From contig QHOR01000041.1 of assembly GCA_003219395.1 (NCBI GenBank), positions 1 to 5,721 of the forward strand: a DNA stretch of 5,721 nt, written 5' to 3'. The DNA comes from Verrucomicrobiota bacterium (lineage in GTDB: Bacteria; Verrucomicrobiota; Verrucomicrobiia; Chthoniobacterales; UBA10450). A program made the position numbers and the translations under genes. The notes below the pieces were generated by a model. That model was not told the DNA's origin, ran no database searches, and worked only from the letters and a program-made list of their open reading frames with translations. Below, one piece after another: positions 1 to 4,489 of this stretch (positions are counted from its first letter, which is position 1; every line of letters starts with the position of its first letter).

Positions 1-305
1 GGTTTTTCCGGCGTTGCAGACCTGCCTGCATCGCTGTGCGAAGCGTTGCGGCCAGCAGACAGGTGTTTCTTTCCCGATTTGTTCGTCGACGCTTTTTCTA
101 CCGGGCTCGGAGATTTTTTTGGTTTTGGCGACGACGAATCATGCGCCTCGGCTTGCTCCGATTCATCGCGCCGGCTTTTTTCTTCATCAGCGACTTGTGC
201 GCGAAGAAGATTGCCGGCGATTGCGCCACAGGCGAGCGCAATTGCGAACCAAATGCGGAAGCGCACCACTGCGAGCGACCGTAACAGAGCGTGCGACGCG
301 ATCAA
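1..305 (-). CDS. Membrane-anchored or exported protein, N-terminal part (runs off window)
   Basis: I do not recognise this protein. The minus-strand frame is open from a TAA at 339-341 to the left edge, about 101 codons from a TTG at 303-305. It has no ATG, so start choice is uncertain: TTG at 305, or GTG at 269 or 266. No candidate has a clear ribosome binding site. From the TTG start, residues 1-17 are basic with hydrophobic stretches. Residues 18-36 form a hydrophobic segment (IWFAIALACGAIAGNLL), followed by RAQVADEE, which could be a signal-peptide cleavage region (AQVA before DEE) or the end of a signal anchor. After that the chain is low-complexity and rich in Lys, Ser, Glu, Asp, Pro and Ala (for example SSSPKPKKSPSPVEKAS), typical of an extracytoplasmic linker ahead of a folded domain that lies outside the window. 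It follows the yihY-like gene on the same strand after about 80 bases. The call rests on the uninterrupted frame and sensible topology, not on homology. Confidence 0.6.
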   Translation of the reverse strand, partial: MIASHALLRSLAVVRFRIWFAIALACGAIAGNLLRAQVADEEKSRRDESEQAEAHDSSSPKPKKSPSPVEKASTNKSGKKHLSAGRNASHSDAGRSATPEK

Positions 306-386
306 CGGAATCGTTGAAAAAATTAAGCGGTTAGAAACTTAAAAGGGAAATCCCGCCTTGTTGTAAACCATTTAACTTTTCAACCT

Positions 387-1286
387 CTAACCCGTCGGTG
401 CAGGCTCTGGCGCCGCCGGCGATGCAGCCGCTCGCATTCTTTCCCCCTCACGCCGAAGAATGGCGTTCAGCTTACCGCCCAGTAACAGCAACAGACAGGT
501 GAGATACATCCACGTAAGCAATACAATGATGGACGCCAGCGCAAGATATGTCGGGTTGTAACGATCGTATCGCGCCACATAAAGTTGAAAAAGCTTCGTG
601 GCGATGATCCAACCGACGGAAAAGAAAATCGCGCCGGGCAAAGCCTGCCGGACGGTTAAATAATTTTCGGGCGTCAGGAGATAAAGCGCCAGCGCCAGAA
701 TAACCAGCGCTATAAAGGTAAAGGGGAAATTGAGCGTTGTGATCCATGCTTGCAGGGGAAAGGCGAGCTGAAAATTGACCTCTGCAAGACCGGCCAGCCG
801 TTCGCCAAAGACGATCGCGTTAAAACAGAACAGGATGACGATTCCGAACCAAAACAGCATGAAAAATGAGATGATGTACTTCGACCACCAATGGCGATCT
901 TCTCGTATTCCGTACGTATGACTGAGAGCGCGTGAAGTCGTCGCAATGAACACCGTGCCGCAGTAAATTCCGAGAATGATACCCGCATTCGCGAGCAGGC
1001 CGCTCGAACCTGTCACCACCACGTTAGCCATCGCAGAATCCAGAATGTCCTGCACTTTCGTGTCGGGCGGCATGAAGCTTTTCAAGAGCAGAAACATGCG
1101 ATGCAATTTTGTCGGATCAGTGCCGAATAAGCCGAGTAGATGCCAGAGAAAGAGCGATCCGGGAGCCAGCGCGAAAAGAAGCAGATACGCCATCTGTGCC
1201 GCCAGCCCGGTCGTGGTATCAGTTGCCGTTTCCCAAACCAGCCGCCGTAAAACACGCCACAGGAATCCGAGATATTTCATCCGCAC
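387..1286 (-). CDS. YihY/UPF0761 family inner-membrane protein
   Basis: This is an integral membrane protein of the YihY/BrkB (UPF0761) family, 299 residues, a usual length for the family. About six hydrophobic segments are visible: roughly residues 32-54, 94-120, 136-160, 184-208, 218-240 and 250-277. The N-terminal part has the family-like start of a basic segment (FLWRVLRRLVWE) followed by a TTGLAAQMAYLLLFALAP helix. The last loop has the recognisable RYDRYNPTYLALASIIVLLTWMYL region, resembling the family's conserved YGxLAavixlLlWlY stretch. The C-terminus is a short Arg-, Ala- and Pro-rich cytoplasmic tail. The biochemical function of the family is not settled; the old name ribonuclease BN is known to be wrong for it. 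The start is either GTG at 1284-1286 or ATG at 1278-1280, two codons in; neither has a clear Shine-Dalgarno. The gene is divergent from the GIY-YIG/glycosyltransferase pair. Confidence 0.88.
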   Translation of the reverse strand: MRMKYLGFLWRVLRRLVWETATDTTTGLAAQMAYLLLFALAPGSLFLWHLLGLFGTDPTKLHRMFLLLKSFMPPDTKVQDILDSAMANVVVTGSSGLLANAGIILGIYCGTVFIATTSRALSHTYGIREDRHWWSKYIISFFMLFWFGIVILFCFNAIVFGERLAGLAEVNFQLAFPLQAWITTLNFPFTFIALVILALALYLLTPENYLTVRQALPGAIFFSVGWIIATKLFQLYVARYDRYNPTYLALASIIVLLTWMYLTCLLLLLGGKLNAILRREGERMRAAASPAAPEPAPTG

Positions 1287-1333
1287 GAGAGTTTACTTTG
1301 CCCGATGCAAATATCCATTAAACTCGCTCCACT

Positions 1334-1371
1334 TGTCATGTTGAGCGAAGCGAAACATCTCTGATTATTTC
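1334..1371 (+). repeat. Left inverted arm of GIY-YIG element: hairpin repeat with tail
   Basis: This 38-base repeat is matched in inverted orientation at 1709-1746, with 32 of 38 positions identical. Positions 1338-1358 fold as a hairpin: ATGTT pairs with AACAT, then a GA/GA step that can form tandem sheared G-A pairs, then GCGAAGC at 1345-1351. d(GCGAAGC) is known as an unusually stable DNA mini-hairpin. The 13-base tail CTCTGATTATTTC (1359-1371) is identical in both copies and points toward the GIY-YIG gene. The tail ends six bases before that gene's ATG. It belongs to a style of dispersed palindrome, with a TGAGCGAAGCGAA core, that I recall as common in environmental bacterial genomes. Confidence 0.85.
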
Positions 1372-1377
1372 CACTGC

Positions 1378-1776
1378 ATGCGCAGCTACGACTACCGGCC
1401 GTACATTCTCACCAATAAGCATTGCACCACATTGTACGTTGGGATCACGAATAACCTCAGGCCCAGGCTGAGCCAAGATCGAGGTCCAGAGACAGAGGGC
1501 TTCACGAAACGCTATCGGTGGAACCGGCTTATGTGGTTTGAGCAGTTTCGGAACGTCAACCATGCAATTGCATGCGAGAAGAAGTTGAAGGGCTGGCGAC
1601 GCAGCCAAAAAAACGCCTTTATCGAGCGAACGAATCCGCGATGGCTCGATTGGAGCGACGACTGGGAGCAGTACCCGAACATCTATGATCCGCCCCGGGC
1701 AAACGGAAGAAATAATCAGAGATTCTTCGCTCCACTCAGAATGACAGTACGAAATGGCTCGAGCGTACGCCCCTGA
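1378..1776 (+). CDS. Small GIY-YIG nuclease-domain protein (COG2827/UPF0213-like)
   Basis: This 132-residue protein is essentially one GIY-YIG domain at residues 5-98. The GIY element is the variant PYIL (8-11) and the YIG element is LYVG (19-22), followed by ITNNL. Arg30 fits the conserved catalytic arginine, and GFTKRY (41-46) is a family hallmark. Glu67 in EKKLKGWRR is the expected metal-binding glutamate, and the domain ends with NPRWLDW (86-92). The helix after Arg30 usually carries a histidine (the R...xH pattern of COG2827); here that position reads Asp34. Residues 111-123 (RNNQRFFAPLRMT) are encoded by the right hairpin arm and are probably a read-through tail rather than part of the fold. 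The ATG at 1378 is the only sensible start: an in-frame TGA lies at 1342 with no start codon between, and no Shine-Dalgarno is visible. The stop is six bases before the glycosyltransferase start. The DNA substrate is unknown; the flanking hairpins are the obvious candidates. Confidence 0.88.
   Translation: MRSYDYRPYILTNKHCTTLYVGITNNLRPRLSQDRGPETEGFTKRYRWNRLMWFEQFRNVNHAIACEKKLKGWRRSQKNAFIERTNPRWLDWSDDWEQYPNIYDPPRANGRNNQRFFAPLRMTVRNGSSVRP
1709..1746 (-). repeat. Right inverted arm of GIY-YIG element: hairpin repeat with tail
   Basis: This is the inverted partner of 1334-1371. Read on the minus strand it starts TGTCAT, forms a hairpin at 1742-1722 and ends with the same CTCTGATTATTTC tail (1721-1709), again pointing toward the nuclease gene. 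Its stem is ATTCT/AGAAT instead of the left arm's ATGTT/AACAT. The apical part reads GTGGAGC instead of GCGAAGC, which keeps closure by a G-T wobble. It lies inside the 3' end of the GIY-YIG reading frame and ends 36 bases before the glycosyltransferase start codon. Confidence 0.85.
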
Positions 1777-1782
1777 TGCTGC

Positions 1783-2883
1783 GTGAAAAAACGAATATTG
1801 ATTCTCACGGCGGGGTTCGGGGAAGGCCATAACAGCGCGGCGCGCGGAATTCGCGACGGTCTACAGCGGGTGGCGCCCGACACGACGGAGGTAGAATTGC
1901 GCGATTTGTTTGCCGAAGCTTACGGGCCGGTTAACGAATTGGTGCGAAAGGGCTATCTGACCCTCGTTAATTTCGCTCCCGGTGCATGGGGTGCCGTTTA
2001 TCGCTGGCTCGAACGCAAAAAGGATTTCGACACAGAATTCGCGCGCTTTCCGCGGCTCAAGGATCATTTCGCCGCATTACTTGAGCGCGTTCAACCAGAC
2101 GTGCTGACTTGCACCTTCCCAGCCTATGCGAATGTACTCAGGCAAGTTCAGGGACGGGACGGCGACCGCTCTCGGCGTTGCAAGCTTGTGGTTGTGATCA
2201 CCGATTCGATCACCATTAACGCAGTCTGGTATCGGTGCGACGCCGACTATTTTCTTGTCCCAAACGAGCAGAGCGCCGCGATCTTGCGATCGGCCGGAAT
2301 TGTCGACGATAAAATCAAGGTGTCTGGTTTTCCTGTGAGTCCAAAATTTGCGGACTTCGCCGGGTTGAACCGTGTGTTACCTCCAAGCAACAGTGAGCGC
2401 CGCGTTTTGTACATGATTCATGCGGCCACTCGCGGCGCGCCGGAATTGGCAGAGAGACTCGCCGATCTGGGAGTCGAGCTCACCGTGACCATCGGCCGTG
2501 CCAGCAGACTCATGCCGGAGATCCAAGCCGCCGTCGGACACAGGGCAAAAGTCGTTGGCTGGACGGACGACCTTCCGCGAATGCTTCATAACAGCCATTT
2601 GCTCATCGGAAAAGCCGGAGGCGCGACGGTGCAGGAAACGATTGCCGCTGCGTGTCCGATGATCATTAATCACGTTGTGGCCGGGCAGGAGGAAGGCAAC
2701 GCCCGGTTGATCGTCGAGACGCATTCTGGCGCAATCGCAAAGTCACCACGAGAAGTGATCGCGCAGGTGCAGCGCGCATTTGCTGACGATGGAAAACAAT
2801 GGCGCGAATGGTCGGTAAATATCAGCCGTTTGAGCAAACCACGCGCCGCCCTCGATATCGCCGAGTTTTTGGTGTCGCTGTAG
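1783..2883 (+). CDS. MGDG-synthase/MurG-like glycosyltransferase (GT28 type)
   Basis: This is a two-domain GT-B glycosyltransferase of 366 residues. The N-terminal domain has the MGDG-synthase signature: KKRILILTAGFGEGHNSAARGI, with the glycine-rich loop and conserved His16. The interdomain part contains VVVITDSITINAVW (about 137-150) and a DYFLVPNEQS stretch. The C-terminal donor-binding domain has VVGWTDDLPRML, then LLIGKAGGATVQETIAAACP and GQEEGNA at about 272-306, the GT28 C-terminal motif that binds the nucleotide sugar. Relatives include plant MGDG synthase, Bacillus UgtP (diacylglycerol glucosyltransferase) and, more distantly, MurG. Transfer of a sugar to a membrane lipid at the cytoplasmic face is therefore likely, but donor and acceptor cannot be read from sequence. 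At the start of the C-terminal domain, where MurG/UgtP proteins have a glycine-rich loop, this protein has LYMIHAATRGAPE. The GTG start at 1783 is forced by an in-frame TGA at 1774. It has no Shine-Dalgarno and begins six bases after the GIY-YIG stop, so it may depend on coupled translation. Confidence 0.85.
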   Translation: MKKRILILTAGFGEGHNSAARGIRDGLQRVAPDTTEVELRDLFAEAYGPVNELVRKGYLTLVNFAPGAWGAVYRWLERKKDFDTEFARFPRLKDHFAALLERVQPDVLTCTFPAYANVLRQVQGRDGDRSRRCKLVVVITDSITINAVWYRCDADYFLVPNEQSAAILRSAGIVDDKIKVSGFPVSPKFADFAGLNRVLPPSNSERRVLYMIHAATRGAPELAERLADLGVELTVTIGRASRLMPEIQAAVGHRAKVVGWTDDLPRMLHNSHLLIGKAGGATVQETIAAACPMIINHVVAGQEEGNARLIVETHSGAIAKSPREVIAQVQRAFADDGKQWREWSVNISRLSKPRAALDIAEFLVSL

Positions 2884-3020
2884 TCTTCTACCCTACGAAT
2901 TCGCCTTCGCACTAAGCTACCGCGTATCGGAGGACACGGTCGAAATGAATAACTATTGTGATCTTGATGTCATTAGCATCGTGGCTCTAATCCGGTGAAA
3001 TAATCCCTAACGAGTGACGG

Positions 3021-3034
3021 ACGGTATCAACCGT
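3021..3034. repeat. Perfect short palindrome ACGGT-ATCA-ACCGT
   Basis: A five-base-pair stem closes a four-base ATCA loop in the convergent intergenic region. It lies 137 bases after the glycosyltransferase stop and is not followed by a T-run on either strand. At most it is a weak 3'-end structure. Confidence 0.4.
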
Positions 3035-3050
3035 TTGCCAGTACACCAAA

Positions 3051-3062
3051 CTGTTGAAACAG
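3051..3062. repeat. Perfect short palindrome CTGT-TGAA-ACAG
   Basis: A four-base-pair stem closes a TGAA loop, extendable by AA/TT after one mismatch. On the plus strand it is followed by CTTTAGGTTTTTC, so it could contribute to ending glycosyltransferase transcription, though the T-run is offset by seven bases. Confidence 0.4.
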
Positions 3063-3087
3063 CTTTAGGTTTTTCTCGTTGCAAATC

Positions 3088-3108
3088 CACCGGGCTGAAG
3101 CCGCGGTG
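3088..3108 (-). terminator. Strong GC-rich hairpin abutting the nagA stop
   Basis: On the plus strand CACCG and GGC pair with GCC and CGGTG around a TGAA loop, giving eight base pairs with one bulged G at 3103. The hairpin begins directly after the nagA stop codon (TAA at 3111-3109 on the minus strand). It is well placed to protect the mRNA 3' end or to help terminate nagA. No T-run follows, so a classic intrinsic terminator is not supported. It also resembles REP-like dispersed palindromes. Confidence 0.5.
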
Positions 3109-4335
3109 TTAGTGAGACCAAATTTCCTCGCCAGCCGCGAGCGTTCGCACCACCTCCAATTCTGGAGAAAGAACGACCAGATCAGCGTCTGCTCCAACCT
3201 CCAGGCGGCCTTTGCTTTTGAGACCAATCGTGCACGCCGGGTTTTGTGTTGCCATCGTGACCGCTTCGTGAAGCGGAACGTGTACTTTCACCGTCATTGT
3301 GCGCACAAGATCGATCATGCGCGCAGCGCTGCCGGCAAGCGCTGAGCGATCTGCAATTAAGCAGACGCCATCTTCCACGATGCAATCCCTTCCAAAAAGC
3401 GAGAACTGCGATCCATTCGGTAGCCCGGCGCCAGCGATTGCATCGGTTACGAGGCAAATCCCGCCAGGGCCTTTTGCGCGATACAACATTTTCATCAGCG
3501 TCGCCGAAACGTGCTGACCATCGGCGATCAGTTCGCAATTAATCCCCTGCTCGCTCAAGGCAAACTCCAGTAAACCCGCAACGCGATAAGTGCCGCGGCG
3601 GCGTGCGCTCGACATGCAATTGAAAGTATGGGTGACGCTGCGCATGCCATGTGCGAAACCTTCTCGCGCCTGCTCGTCCCATGCATCGCTATGGCCGCCG
3701 CTAACGCTGATCCCGTGCGAATAGAAACTTTCGATTGCCTCGAGCGCTCCCGGCAGCTCGGGGGCCATGGTAATTCGTTTGATCACCTCCGTGCAGTCGA
3801 GCAGTCGCTGCACTGAAGATTGGGATGGGCTTTGGATGAATTCAGCGCGTTGCGCACCGCACCTGGCCTTGGAAATAAATGGCCCTTCCACGTGAACACC
3901 CGCAATTATATTGGAAAAATGCGAGCGGCGCTTGTCCTGAGCGGATTGGAAGGAGGCGCCCCGATGAATAGAATCACGCACGGCATTCAGGACACCGACA
4001 ATCCGCTCCAACGGTGCGCTCGCGGTTGTCAGCAAAAGCGAGGTGGTACCGCCGCTGGCATGATAATCGCAGATGGCCTGAAAAGCTTCCGGAGAAGCCT
4101 CCATGCTGTCACGACCCAGAGCACCGTGCACGTGAAGGTCAATGAAGCCAGGGGCCAGGTAATTTCCTTTGAGATCAACAATCTCGCTGGCCTGCGCATG
4201 GCCAGCTTCGCGGATTGCCTTGATTTTTCCTTTTTCAACCACGAGCTCAAGGCCATCACGAATGTCATCGGGAAAAATCAAACGCGCGTTGCTAAAAATC
4301 ATTTCGCTAAACGCTCGGTGTTCGTCGTTCAGCAT
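3109..4335 (-). CDS. nagA: N-acetylglucosamine-6-phosphate deacetylase
   Basis: NagA (EC 3.5.1.25) is cytosolic and removes acetate from GlcNAc-6-phosphate, giving glucosamine-6-phosphate for amino-sugar catabolism or cell-wall recycling. This 408-residue protein shows the amidohydrolase fold elements in order: APGFIDLHVHG with the HxH metal motif (His68, His70), GVHVEGPF with metal-binding Glu150, GGHSDA with His215, THTFNCM with His236, ADGQHV (272-276), and LVTDA with catalytic Asp298. The C-terminus (GRLEVGADADLVVL) returns to the small beta-sandwich formed with the N-terminus. The usual THLFNAM motif is altered to THTFNCM. The frame starts at ATG 4335, but a second ATG at 4302 (MIFSNARLIFPDD) matches where family members normally begin. 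Neither has a Shine-Dalgarno. No nagB or transporter gene is adjacent in the window. Both neighbours on this strand are unrelated, so it is probably transcribed on its own. Confidence 0.93.
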   Translation of the reverse strand: MLNDEHRAFSEMIFSNARLIFPDDIRDGLELVVEKGKIKAIREAGHAQASEIVDLKGNYLAPGFIDLHVHGALGRDSMEASPEAFQAICDYHASGGTTSLLLTTASAPLERIVGVLNAVRDSIHRGASFQSAQDKRRSHFSNIIAGVHVEGPFISKARCGAQRAEFIQSPSQSSVQRLLDCTEVIKRITMAPELPGALEAIESFYSHGISVSGGHSDAWDEQAREGFAHGMRSVTHTFNCMSSARRRGTYRVAGLLEFALSEQGINCELIADGQHVSATLMKMLYRAKGPGGICLVTDAIAGAGLPNGSQFSLFGRDCIVEDGVCLIADRSALAGSAARMIDLVRTMTVKVHVPLHEAVTMATQNPACTIGLKSKGRLEVGADADLVVLSPELEVVRTLAAGEEIWSH

Positions 4336-4381
4336 TCAACTTAATCGAAGTGAATTGCGTTTGTACTCAGCAAAGTCCGTT

Positions 4382-4400
4382 TCGAGATAATGAATTTCGA
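4382..4400 (-). promoter_or_regulatory. Hairpin in the region upstream of nagA
   Basis: TCGAGAT (4382-4388) pairs with ATTTCGA (4394-4400) over seven positions including one G-T wobble, around an AATGA loop. It lies 47 bases before the upstream nagA start. It could be an operator half-site pair or an mRNA leader hairpin. It does not match any NagC, NagR or DasR site I know. Confidence 0.25.
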
Positions 4401-4430
4401 CTAAGGTCGTAATCATCGGCGGCGCGTTAC

Positions 4431-4469
4431 GGTCGCGGCGAGGGCGCTTAGGCTAAAGCGCAAGCGACC
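4431..4469 (-). terminator. Two-tier GC-rich hairpin after prepilin peptidase gene
   Basis: GGTCGC (4431-4436) pairs with GCGACC (4464-4469), and inside it GCGCTT (4444-4449) pairs with AAGCGC (4456-4461) around a six-base loop, with an unpaired 7-versus-2 internal loop between. It sits 21 bases past the prepilin peptidase stop on the minus strand, where a transcript end is expected. No T-run follows, so a factor-independent terminator is not certain. Confidence 0.4.
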
Positions 4470-4489
4470 CAAAGCGCGCTTTACTCGTC

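Larger units (their letters stand above)
1334..1746 (+). mobile_element. Candidate GIY-YIG nuclease element bounded by inverted hairpin repeats
   Basis: A 413-base unit consists of a left hairpin arm, one GIY-YIG gene filling nearly all the interior, and a right hairpin arm in inverted orientation. The reading frame runs through the right arm, so residues 111-123 of the protein are repeat-encoded. No target-site duplication is evident in the immediate flanks (CTCCACT on the left, GTACGAA on the right). The layout is what a single-gene palindrome-mobilising unit would look like, analogous to RAYT genes flanked by REP sequences. Mobility itself is inferred from layout. The alternative is a resident nuclease gene into whose flanks two copies of an independent repeat happened to insert in opposite orientation. 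Confidence 0.5.
2884..3108. other. Convergent intergenic region with three palindromes
   Basis: This 225-base stretch lies between the convergent ends of the glycosyltransferase gene and nagA. I see no convincing gene in it. It contains short palindromes at 3021-3034, 3051-3062 and 3088-3108, clustered in its nagA-proximal half. The left half (2884-3010) shows no clear structure beyond a weak 17-codon reading frame. Confidence 0.7.
4336..4489. other. Intergenic region between nagA and prepilin peptidase genes
   Basis: This 154-base stretch must hold the 3' end of the prepilin peptidase transcript and the nagA promoter and leader, both on the minus strand. It contains a hairpin at 4382-4400 and a larger one at 4431-4469. 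A 12-base perfect palindrome AAAGCGCGCTTT lies at 4471-4482. I found no convincing -35/-10 pair. Confidence 0.6.

Noticed and set aside
14..342. Overlapping plus-strand frames at the left edge
   Set aside because: Their translations are Ser-, Arg- and Cys-rich without any recognisable domain, while the minus strand gives a coherent signal/anchor segment plus linker in a frame open to the edge.
306..386. GGGATTTCCC followed by TTTT on the minus strand (around 341-353) as a terminator for the yihY-like gene
   Set aside because: The stem is only three base pairs with a realistic loop, too weak to call.
1334..1746. CRISPR or a canonical insertion sequence
   Set aside because: There are only two repeats, in inverted orientation, with a nuclease gene between them; there are no spacers, no DDE or HUH transposase and no visible target-site duplication.
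1336..1830. A 164-codon minus-strand frame across the nuclease gene
   Set aside because: It is antisense to a clear GIY-YIG domain on the plus strand, and its only recognisable peptide (CHSEWSEESL) is the translated hairpin repeat.
2945..2998. A 17-codon reading frame (MNNYCDLDVISIVALIR) with GGAGG at 2929-2933
   Set aside because: The GGAGG is 11 bases from the ATG, other genes here do not use Shine-Dalgarno sites, and the peptide is too short to judge without conservation data.
3027..3227. A 66-codon minus-strand frame overlapping the nagA 3' end
   Set aside because: It spans the palindromic intergenic region and reads nagA out of frame; there is no protein-like pattern.
3820..4344. A 174-codon plus-strand frame
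   Set aside because: It lies wholly antisense to nagA, whose catalytic motifs are intact in the minus frame.
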